Positions 35,432-42,347 of a DNA stretch of 64,000 nucleotides are shown one piece after another. A program made the position numbers and the translations under genes. The notes below the pieces were generated by a model. That model searched no databases and had not been told where the DNA came from. It saw only the letters and a list, made by a program, of their open reading frames with translations. Within the stretch, counting starts at the first letter, position 1. Every line of letters starts with the position of its first letter. Source of the stretch: an uncultured Aquimarina sp. (lineage in GTDB: Bacteria > Bacteroidota > Bacteroidia > Flavobacteriales > Flavobacteriaceae); assembly GCA_947500845.1 (NCBI GenBank), contig CANMTP010000001.1, positions 310,001 through 374,000 on the forward strand. The letters are read 5' to 3'.

Positions 35432-36364
35432 TTATAAGCCCAATTCATTACGCATCACTTCATCCTCATTACTGTTTTTACCCCAATATGCAGATTTAAT
35501 ACGTTTGATTTTTGTTGCTTTAGTAATCATTTCTTTGGCGTTGGATCCAAAACCACTGGTAAAGCTTTCTGTCCAACTTTCAATTTCGTAAGGGAAAGAG
35601 CTGTTAAATGTGATACTAATGTTTCTATTAAGTTCAGGATATTCGATTGAGTAAATATTGGTGTCTCTATCATTTTTTATAGAAGCTTTTGCTGTATAGG
35701 CTTTAATTTCCTTATGTTTTAACCTGCAATACTCAAAAGATGGGATCACTTTAATATCACCTAAAGGTAAATCATCTGGATTGATTCTGATTTTTGTCCA
35801 TAGTTCATTTTCAAGGATGGCTTTGTTCAAAGAAAATTCTTGATCAGCTTCATTTTGAAAGTAAGAATGTGACATAATGTCGAATTGTTGTCGATTATTT
35901 AATTGTGCATAGATATGTCCACACCATTCTTGAATTGAACTTGATACTTTTAGAGCATGTCGATTGTCTGACACAGGATAAAAGGTACTCTGCATAATAG
36001 AATATGGATAGATGCCAGTGTTGAATTTTTTGGTCGCATTGAGTTTCAGAACCGGAATATTATTCGGATTGCGGTTATCAGCCTTTACTTGTTCTTTGGG
36101 TAGAAAATCTTCAGTTACATAAATGAGTGTAGCAGTTCCTTTTCTCATTTCGCCGTATCGCGCTTGTTCTAATTGATATGAGGTGATTTCAGCATTACCC
36201 GCATACCAATATTTTTTAAAATCTTCTGAAAGGTCTTTTGATGATTTTTCATGATCTACTTTTGGTGTTTCTTTATCAGTATTTGATTCATCAGCTTTGA
36301 CATTACTACATGCGATAACAATTAGAAAACTTAGAATCCCGAAGAATAGGGCTAACTTTTTCAT
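35432..36364 (-). CDS. lipoprotein of unknown function
   Basis: The frame can be read from 36421, inside the end of maf, but an ATG at 36364 begins a textbook lipoprotein signal (MKKLALFFGILSFLIVIAC, lipobox Cys19), giving 310 residues. An Asp/Lys-rich linker follows. The mature protein is beta-rich, with EQARYGEMRKGTATLIYVTEDFL near residue 85 and SIQEWCGHIYAQLN near 142; the latter contains a conserved-looking Trp-Cys-Gly-His. Database relatives are sometimes named septum formation inhibitor Maf (recollection), apparently carried over from the neighbouring gene; there is no Maf motif here. Function unknown. Confidence 0.8.
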   Translation of the reverse strand: MKKLALFFGILSFLIVIACSNVKADESNTDKETPKVDHEKSSKDLSEDFKKYWYAGNAEITSYQLEQARYGEMRKGTATLIYVTEDFLPKEQVKADNRNPNNIPVLKLNATKKFNTGIYPYSIMQSTFYPVSDNRHALKVSSSIQEWCGHIYAQLNNRQQFDIMSHSYFQNEADQEFSLNKAILENELWTKIRINPDDLPLGDIKVIPSFEYCRLKHKEIKAYTAKASIKNDRDTNIYSIEYPELNRNISITFNSSFPYEIESWTESFTSGFGSNAKEMITKATKIKRIKSAYWGKNSNEDEVMRNELGL

Positions 36365-36407
36365 AGCTTTATTTTTGATTTCTCTTTCTGTGCAAATTAC
36401 AATAAAG

Positions 36408-36995
36408 CTATGATTTGGCAAGTGTTGTTAACGTTTCATAAACAAGGTGAGTAGGGAGTCCCATTACATTAAAGTAACTTCCTTCTATAGATGAAATTCC
36501 AATAAAACCGATCCATTCCTGGATACCATACGCACCGGCTTTATCTAAGGGTTGATATGTATTCACGTAGTACTCAATTTCTTCTTTAGTAAGTTCTTTA
36601 AAAGTAACTTTTGTAGTATCATAAATTACTTTGATTTGATTTGTAGTTTTAAAACAAACAGAGGTAATAACCTTGTGTGTGTCATTAGACAAAGAAGCAA
36701 TCATATCTTTGGCATCGTCAAGATTTTTTGGTTTGCCAAGCGCTCTGTTTTTATGCCATACAATGGTATCACTTGTTATTAAAATATCGTTTGGTTTTAA
36801 ATCTGTAAACACTGTTGCCTTAAGTTCTGCTAAGTAATTAGAAATCTCCTCTTTTTCAAGATGATCTGGATATATTTCTTGGACTTCTCTAACATCAATA
36901 GTAAAATCTAAATCTAAATCATTAAAAAACTTTTGCCTCCTGGGAGAACCTGATGCAAGTATTATAGTGTAATCTTTTAAGAGATCTTTCAGCAT
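36408..36995 (-). CDS. maf: Maf family nucleotide pyrophosphatase
   Basis: Maf proteins hydrolyse non-canonical or modified nucleoside triphosphates to the monophosphate. The 195-residue protein is typical. It begins with ILASGSPRRQKFFNDL (the SPRR motif), has ITSDTIVWHKNRALGKPKNLDDAKDMI near residue 70 (the catalytic Asp and the GKP motif) and YQPLDKAGAYGIQEWIGFIGISSIEGSYFNVMGLP near 145. It starts 3 bases after the stop codon of the prenyltransferase, so the two are cotranscribed. A dTTP/UTP preference is likely but not proven. Confidence 0.95.
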   Translation of the reverse strand: MLKDLLKDYTIILASGSPRRQKFFNDLDLDFTIDVREVQEIYPDHLEKEEISNYLAELKATVFTDLKPNDILITSDTIVWHKNRALGKPKNLDDAKDMIASLSNDTHKVITSVCFKTTNQIKVIYDTTKVTFKELTKEEIEYYVNTYQPLDKAGAYGIQEWIGFIGISSIEGSYFNVMGLPTHLVYETLTTLAKS

Positions 36996-36998
36996 GAT

Positions 36999-37892
36999 TT
37001 ATGTTAAAATAAATTGATAAAACAACAATGATAAAGAGGCGGCAATGAGGATGATTTTTAAAAGTAGTTTTAATGAAGTTATATGTTTGTTTGATTCCAG
37101 AGTAAAACTTCTTATCATAAAATAGATAAGAGGAGCAACCAAAAATACCAAAACAAAAACAACGGCCTGGGTATTAGCGAATAAATAGGAGTAAATATAA
37201 TAAACAACAGATGCAATCGGAATTAAAGCTGCTATCCCTATTAATTTTATAGTTCGTTCTTTACCAAAAACTATGGGGATCGTTCTTAACCCGAGATTAT
37301 GATCCCTATCAATCTTTAGGCAGTCTTTAACTATTTCTCTTAGTGTAATTATTGTAAATGCAAATACTGAATAATCTAAAATGATAGAAAATATGACGGT
37401 TTGAGATTCTCTGTTCTTTTCGGTAATAGCAGGAAGTAAGTCAAAGACTCCAACAACGATCAGGCTTAATGCAGCTAATAACCCAATCACCAAATTTTTA
37501 ACGAATACTATTTCTTTCAGATATGAAGCATACATATAAAAGATACCGGAAACTAAGATAAATAACGCTGCAAAACCAGGTCTTCCAATAATATTGGCTA
37601 AATAAAATCCAATGAGAACACCAATTGCATTAAGGAGAATAAACAATCGATTTGCAGATTTCTCGGTAATATTCTTGTAAAGTAAATTTTTGTCTTCGTT
37701 GTCATAAATTGCTATGATAATGTTTCCTGCTGCAGCAATAGAAATAGTGGCAATAACGAGTAAAGCTATTCCAAAATTACTTAGTGTAATCGCAATTCCG
37801 AAAGGTTCGAAAAGACCATACTTTATGCAAAGTTGTGCAAAGGCAATAATTAGTAGATTATCTAATTTTATGAGTTTGAGAAATGGTAGCAT
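36999..37892 (-). CDS. UbiA family prenyltransferase
   Basis: This 297-residue integral membrane protein has eight to nine hydrophobic helices. The first Asp-rich site is IIIAIYDNEDKNLLYKN near residue 54, and the second is DCLKIDRDHNLGLRTIPIVFGKERT near 187; these bind the prenyl diphosphate and Mg. Related flavobacterial proteins are called geranylgeranylglycerol-phosphate geranylgeranyltransferase (recollection), but the acceptor is unproven; a menaquinone or lipid role is also possible. Operon with maf, 3 bases away. Confidence 0.88.
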   Translation of the reverse strand: MLPFLKLIKLDNLLIIAFAQLCIKYGLFEPFGIAITLSNFGIALLVIATISIAAAGNIIIAIYDNEDKNLLYKNITEKSANRLFILLNAIGVLIGFYLANIIGRPGFAALFILVSGIFYMYASYLKEIVFVKNLVIGLLAALSLIVVGVFDLLPAITEKNRESQTVIFSIILDYSVFAFTIITLREIVKDCLKIDRDHNLGLRTIPIVFGKERTIKLIGIAALIPIASVVYYIYSYLFANTQAVVFVLVFLVAPLIYFMIRSFTLESNKHITSLKLLLKIILIAASLSLLFYQFILT

Positions 37893-37977
37893 GAATATTG
37901 GTTAATGAGTGAGCAAATGTAATAATTAATCTAATCTTTCAATAGGGGTTTTTGATACTTCAATAGGAAGAAATATT

Positions 37978-38451
37978 TTAGCGATGATGATAAGGCTCAT
38001 TTTTTAGTATGGTGAACGCTCTATACAATTGTTCTATAAAAAACAGACGTATCATCTGATGGGAAAAGGTCATCTTCGATAAGGACAACTTGCTATTCGC
38101 ACGACTGCAGACTTCTGGGCTGAAGCCATATGGGCCACCAATGACAAAAGTAAGTTGTTTGATCCCACTATTCATGTGTTTCTGCAAAAAACTAGAAAAA
38201 TCCACAGAATCATATTGTTTTCCGTTTTCATCTAAGAGAATTAAAATATCAGAACTTTCAACTTTTTTTAAAATTAATTTTCCCTCTTTTTCTTTTTGTT
38301 GCGATTCACTAAGGTTTTTTGCCTTTTTAATATCAGGAATAACGTCAAAACTGAATTTAACATAGAACCCGAACCTATTGATATAGCCGATGATAAGATC
38401 TTCCAGCTGTTTATTATCTGTTTTGCCTATTGCCAGTAATTTGATGTTCAT
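37978..38451 (-). CDS. rlmH: 23S rRNA (pseudouridine-1915-N3)-methyltransferase
   Basis: RlmH methylates pseudouridine 1915 in helix 69 of the 23S rRNA of the assembled ribosome. The 157-residue SPOUT protein shows the cofactor knot FVIGGPYGFSPEV near residue 103, LLDENGKQYDSVDFS near 73 and the closing KMTFSHQMIRLFFIEQLYRAFTILKNEPYHH, which is the typical C-terminal signature. The gene is alone, convergent-free, and diverges from nadC. Confidence 0.97.
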   Translation of the reverse strand: MNIKLLAIGKTDNKQLEDLIIGYINRFGFYVKFSFDVIPDIKKAKNLSESQQKEKEGKLILKKVESSDILILLDENGKQYDSVDFSSFLQKHMNSGIKQLTFVIGGPYGFSPEVCSRANSKLSLSKMTFSHQMIRLFFIEQLYRAFTILKNEPYHHR

Positions 38452-38543
38452 ATTAAGTAAAAGTTCCCATAATTATACCCTTAAAATTGTGTAGATAATG
38501 CAGTAATAGTATAGAGTAAGTAGCAATACCTTATGTTTCCGAC

Positions 38544-38574
38544 TTCGTACTTCCGACTTCTTTTTTTACATTAG
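38544..38574 (+). promoter_or_regulatory. possible promoter of nadC
   Basis: TTCG and TACATTAG, 19 bases apart, each differ from the TTTG/TAnnTTTG consensus by one base. The ATG follows 18 bases later. Confidence 0.3.
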
Positions 38575-38592
38575 CAAAAATAACTATTCAAT

Positions 38593-39459
38593 ATGATTAG
38601 CAAAGCCCAATTTGATAAAGAAATTGATTTGATCATTACCAACGCGATTAGAGAAGATGTTGGGGATGGCGATCATAGCTCGTTGGCTTGTATTCCAGAA
38701 TCTGCAACAGGAAAAGCAAAACTTTTAGTAAAGGATGAAGGAATTTTGGCAGGTGTAGCATTTGCTAAGAAAGTATTTAATTATGTAGATCCTAATGTGA
38801 TAATTGATGTTCATCTAGAAGATGGAGCTTCAATTAAATATGGAGATGTAGCTTTTTACGTTTCGGGTAGTTCGCAATCTATTTTAAAAGCAGAAAGACT
38901 AGTGCTCAATGCCATGCAACGAATGAGTGCTATTGCCACCAAAACGAATCATTTTGTAAAGCTGCTGGAGGGTACCGGAACAAAAATTCTGGATACTCGA
39001 AAAACTACTCCGGGAATAAGAGCTTTAGAAAAATGGGCTGTAAAAATAGGGGGAGGAGAAAACCACAGATTTGCCCTGTATGATATGGTTATGTTAAAGG
39101 ATAATCACATAGATTTTGCCGGAGGAATAACAAAAGCCATAGAAAAAACTAAAAAGTATCTTTCCGACAAAGGGCTTGATCTCAAGATTATCGTAGAGGC
39201 TCGTAATCTTGAAGAAATAAAAGAAATAAAAGAAATACTTAAAACTTCTGGCGTTTATCGAATATTAATTGATAATTTTAATTATGAAGATACCAGAAAA
39301 GCGGTAACACTTATTGGAAATACCTGTCTTACCGAATCCAGTGGAGGAATTAACGAAAAAACGTTACGAAAATATGCAGAATGTGGAGTAGATTATATTA
39401 GTAGCGGAGCTTTGACGCATTCTGTTTATAACCTGGATCTAAGTTTGAAAGCGGTATAA
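38593..39459 (+). CDS. nadC: nicotinate-nucleotide pyrophosphorylase (carboxylating)
   Basis: NadC converts quinolinate and PRPP to nicotinate mononucleotide, CO2 and diphosphate in de novo NAD synthesis. The 288 residues match the family. Motifs: EDVGDGDHSSLACIPE near residue 18, AERLVLNAMQRMSAIAT near 97, DTRKTTPGIRALEKWAVKIGGGENHRFALYDMVMLKDNH near 134 (Arg and Lys ligands of both substrates), and LIDNFNYED then ESSGGINEKTLRKYAECGVDYISSGALTHS near the C-terminus. A YihY-family gene starts 4 bases downstream and is cotranscribed. nadA and nadB are not in the window. Confidence 0.97.
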   Translation: MISKAQFDKEIDLIITNAIREDVGDGDHSSLACIPESATGKAKLLVKDEGILAGVAFAKKVFNYVDPNVIIDVHLEDGASIKYGDVAFYVSGSSQSILKAERLVLNAMQRMSAIATKTNHFVKLLEGTGTKILDTRKTTPGIRALEKWAVKIGGGENHRFALYDMVMLKDNHIDFAGGITKAIEKTKKYLSDKGLDLKIIVEARNLEEIKEIKEILKTSGVYRILIDNFNYEDTRKAVTLIGNTCLTESSGGINEKTLRKYAECGVDYISSGALTHSVYNLDLSLKAV

Positions 39460-39463
39460 TAAT

Positions 39464-40387
39464 ATGACAAAACCTATTGAAGATAAGCTTGCTAAAATAC
39501 CAGTAATCAATATTTTGGTTAAACTAGGAAAAAAAGCTATTCTTCCTGGTTTGGAAGGGTTATCACTATATGATCTGGTAGAGATTTATGTCATAGGTAT
39601 TATAAAAGGTACTTTTTCTGCAAGGGCAAGTGCAATATCATGGAGCTTTTTTCTTTCTATTTTCCCCTTTTTACTATTTCTGTTAAATTTGATTCCATAT
39701 GTGCCTATCGATGATTTTGAAAAAAACTTTTTTGAGTTTATAAATGAGGCACTACCTAAGCAAACTTCGGTTTTTTTTTCTGGTATATTCGAAGATATTG
39801 CATCTAACCCAAGAGGGGGCCTTTTATCAACGGTTTTTGTACTTTCAATCTTATTCATGACCAATGGTATTAATGCTGTTTTTTCAGGTTTTGGATACTC
39901 ATATCATGTAAGTCTGAATAGAAATTTTTTCAGGCAGTATGTAGTCGCCTTAGGAGTCTCGTTAATCGTGGCATCGTTGTTGCTAATTACTGTCATAGGA
40001 ACTTTGTATTTCACTTATTTGGTAAATAACTTAAATGAAATGGGAATGGTAGACGATACTGTTTTTTGGCTAACCATTGGAAGATATTCATTATTTGTCT
40101 TCATGATATTTGTGATCATTGCAACATTGTTTTATTTTGGCACTTCAGAGGGAAAACAAAATAAGTTCTTTTCACCAGGTGCATTAATGACCACCTTGTT
40201 GATTATTGTAACGACTTATTTATTTGGAATCTATATTGATAATTTCTCGAATTATAACAAATTATATGGCTCTATCGGAGCTGTTTTGATATTAATGCTT
40301 TATATCTGGCTAAATGCAAATTTATTATTGCTAGGCTTCGAATTGAACGCATCATTAAATCAATTAAGGAAAAATTTTGACACATAA
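39464..40387 (+). CDS. YihY/virulence factor BrkB family membrane protein
   Basis: The 307-residue inner-membrane protein has about six helices; conserved elements are GTFSARASAISWSFFLSIFPFLLFLLNLIPYVP near residue 48, FMTNGINAVFSGFGYSYHV near 127, and in the C-terminal part YLFGIYIDNFSNYNKLYGSIGAVLILMLYIWLNANLLLLGFELNA, the signature of the family. YihY was once mislabelled RNase BN. The molecular role is still unclear, and an envelope-transport function has been suggested. It starts 4 bases after nadC. Confidence 0.93.
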   Translation: MTKPIEDKLAKIPVINILVKLGKKAILPGLEGLSLYDLVEIYVIGIIKGTFSARASAISWSFFLSIFPFLLFLLNLIPYVPIDDFEKNFFEFINEALPKQTSVFFSGIFEDIASNPRGGLLSTVFVLSILFMTNGINAVFSGFGYSYHVSLNRNFFRQYVVALGVSLIVASLLLITVIGTLYFTYLVNNLNEMGMVDDTVFWLTIGRYSLFVFMIFVIIATLFYFGTSEGKQNKFFSPGALMTTLLIIVTTYLFGIYIDNFSNYNKLYGSIGAVLILMLYIWLNANLLLLGFELNASLNQLRKNFDT

Positions 40388-40413
40388 TTTAAACAATTAA
40401 TTACTATTTAAAA

Positions 40414-40977
40414 ATGAAAAAACTAAGCGTATTATTTTTTGTTCTAATTTCTTCAATGTCTGTTCAGGCTCAAATAGAAGTAGGTGATGCAGTGTTACCT
40501 AAAACAGTGCAATTTAACGGAGAAACTCTTACTATAAATGGATATGGATTAAGAGAAAAATTTTTTATAGATATTTATGCAGGAGGATTATACCTTAAAC
40601 AAAAAAGCAATAATGCAAGTGCCATATCAAAAGCAGATGAGACTATGGCGATTAAACTTCATATCGTATCAGGATTAATGTCAAGAAGTAAAATGGCTGG
40701 TGCTTTACGAACTGGATTTGAAAAATCTACTAATGGTAACTTACAACCTTATAAAGAAAGAATAGAGAAATTTATAAGTTTTATAAAAGATGAAATTGAA
40801 GTTGGTCAGGTATATGATATTGTATACGAAAAAGGAAAAGGGAGCGTCATTTATAAGGATAGTAAAGAGAAAGGATATATAGCCGGATTAGATTTCAAAG
40901 AAGCTCTTTTCGGCATTTGGCTAGGTGACAAACCTGCAGATAAGGGTCTTAAAAAAGAAATGTTGGGTTATTATTAA
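40414..40977 (+). CDS. chalcone isomerase-like protein, first of a tandem pair
   Basis: The 187-residue exported protein (signal peptide MKKLSVLFFVLISSMSVQA) belongs to the bacterial chalcone isomerase-like family (PF16036). The shared core is NGYGLREKFFIDIYAGGLYLKQKS near residue 45 with the Arg that lies in the active cleft of plant enzymes, then DETMAIKLHIVSG near 79 and GLDFKEALFGIWLGDKPAD near 160. There is no evidence that it acts on flavonoids; it may bind fatty acids. It is 26 bases after the YihY gene and is followed by a close paralogue. Confidence 0.85.
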   Translation: MKKLSVLFFVLISSMSVQAQIEVGDAVLPKTVQFNGETLTINGYGLREKFFIDIYAGGLYLKQKSNNASAISKADETMAIKLHIVSGLMSRSKMAGALRTGFEKSTNGNLQPYKERIEKFISFIKDEIEVGQVYDIVYEKGKGSVIYKDSKEKGYIAGLDFKEALFGIWLGDKPADKGLKKEMLGYY

Positions 40978-41057
40978 TCCAAAAGATATAATTGTATTTT
41001 TGTATTAAGAAGGTAAACAGATCTCATTTTGTTATGCGTGCATAATATTTTTAATAT

Positions 41058-41087
41058 TTTGTTCGACTAGAAAGTAGTATAATTTTT
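41058..41087 (+). promoter_or_regulatory. possible promoter of the second chalcone isomerase-like gene
   Basis: TTTG (41058-41061) and TAATTTTT (41080-41087) are 18 bases apart, close to the Bacteroidota consensus. A further TATTTTTG at 40995-41002 is an alternative with no -33 partner. Confidence 0.35.
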
Positions 41088-41120
41088 ACAATAACTTACC
41101 CCGAATAAACCTTATTTATA

Positions 41121-41684
41121 ATGAAGAAAATTACATTCGTAGTAGTAGCTATGATTTCTTTAACAGCTGCTACTGCACAAATTAGAGTTGGTAAAGCAAT
41201 TTTACCTTATGAAGAGAATTTCGCGGGGACTGATTTAAAGTTGAATGGAGCTGGAATGAGAGAGATGCTCTGGATTGATCTATATGCAGGAGGACTTTAT
41301 CTCTCTAAAAAGAGTAAAGATCCAAAAGTAATACTGGATGCTAATGAAACCATGGCAATAAAATTAAATATTGTTTCAGGTTTTGTGACTCAAAAGAAAA
41401 TGATAAAGGCGGTAAGAGATGGATTTACCAAAGCCACTTTTGGTAACACAAAGCCTTTGGATGAGCGAATTAATAAGTTTATTAAATTTTTCTCAGAGCC
41501 CATTGTGAAAAATGATATTTTTGATATCGTGTACATCAAAGATAAAGGAGTAAAGGCCTTTAAGAATGGTAAAGAGTTGGGGACCATTGAGGGGCGTGAT
41601 TTTAAATACGCACTCTTCAAAATTTGGCTAGGAGATGAGCCAGCTAGTGAAGGAATAAAAAACGGAATGTTAGGATTACAATAA
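41121..41684 (+). CDS. chalcone isomerase-like protein, second of a tandem pair
   Basis: A second 187-residue exported protein of the PF16036 family (signal peptide MKKITFVVVAMISLTAATA), of exactly the same length as its neighbour and clearly a paralogue: NGAGMREMLWIDLYAGGLYLSKKS, NETMAIKLNIVSGF and GRDFKYALFKIWLGDEPAS align without gaps to the first copy. The divergence is large, so the duplication is old. Overall identity by eye is roughly 40 to 50 percent. It has its own 143-base upstream gap with promoter-like sequence and is closed by a terminator. Ligand unknown. Confidence 0.85.
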   Translation: MKKITFVVVAMISLTAATAQIRVGKAILPYEENFAGTDLKLNGAGMREMLWIDLYAGGLYLSKKSKDPKVILDANETMAIKLNIVSGFVTQKKMIKAVRDGFTKATFGNTKPLDERINKFIKFFSEPIVKNDIFDIVYIKDKGVKAFKNGKELGTIEGRDFKYALFKIWLGDEPASEGIKNGMLGLQ

Positions 41685-41716
41685 TCTTATTATTTCAAAA
41701 ATAAGAATAATAAAGT

Positions 41717-41750
41717 AAAGCTATCTGAAGTTTACCAGATAGCTTTTTTA
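41717..41750 (+). terminator. terminator after the chalcone isomerase-like pair
   Basis: A perfect 11-bp stem AAAGCTATCTG / CAGATAGCTTT with an 8-base loop is followed by Ts, 33 bases after the stop codon. Confidence 0.9.
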
Positions 41751-41790
41751 CCTAAGAACTTATATTTACTTTATAAACACAAATTACTTT

Positions 41791-42225
41791 ATGGCTATGA
41801 TTTTTTTTAGAATACTTTTTATTACATTATTAATAATATCTGGAAGTGTAAATGCGCAACAAGAGATCCTTGGTAAATGGAAAACAGTGGATGACAATAC
41901 GGGAGAACCCAGATCTATCGTAGAAATATACAAAAATGGAGAGAAAGTATACGGAAAAATTGAACGTATATTGAAAGAATCTGAAAGAGGGAAACGCTGT
42001 ATAGAATGTGAGGGAGATAATTACAATGAACCTATCGAGGGTTTGGTAATTATAAAAGAATTAAAAAAAGATGGTGACGAGTATGAAGATGGAACCATTC
42101 TTGACCCAGAAAACGGAAAAGTTTATCGTTGTAAAATATGGGTTGATAAAGAAAATCCAAGAATATTGAATGTTCGAGGGTACATAGCTTTTCTCTACAG
42201 AACACAGAAGTGGATTAGGATATAA
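41791..42225 (+). CDS. DUF2147 domain-containing exported protein
   Basis: The 144-residue protein has a signal peptide (about residues 1-23, ending GSVNAQ) and a DUF2147 domain: ILGKWKTVDDNTGEPRSIVEIYKNG near 25, a CIECEGDNYNEPIEGLVIIK element near 71 and GTILDPENGKVYRCKIWVDKE near 98. Members have a lipocalin-like beta-barrel and unknown function, and often occur in small groups next to membrane transporters or lipid genes. The two cysteines near residue 70 (CIEC) could form a disulfide or bind metal. It has no close operon partner here. Confidence 0.9.
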   Translation: MAMIFFRILFITLLIISGSVNAQQEILGKWKTVDDNTGEPRSIVEIYKNGEKVYGKIERILKESERGKRCIECEGDNYNEPIEGLVIIKELKKDGDEYEDGTILDPENGKVYRCKIWVDKENPRILNVRGYIAFLYRTQKWIRI

Positions 42226-42297
42226 ATAAGAATTCGGTTAGTAATCTGTTTGTGTTTTTATTGTTCAAATTAAGTCATTTTCTTAAGACTAAACTTG

Positions 42298-42305
42298 TAT
42301 TTTTG
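42298..42305 (+). promoter_or_regulatory. possible -7 element before priA
   Basis: TATTTTTG matches TAnnTTTG 42 bases before the priA ATG; the upstream -33 element is not clear. Confidence 0.4.
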
Positions 42306-42347
42306 TTCAAGAAAACTTAACAATTCTACTTCTTATTTATAGAAATA

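Noticed and set aside
38452..38592. NAD- or quinolinate-responsive riboswitch before nadC
   Set aside because: Only 141 bases of AT-rich sequence, without a stable fold or terminator hairpin.
40414..41684. Assembly duplication of a single gene
   Set aside because: The two copies differ at most positions in DNA and protein, so this is an old biological duplication.
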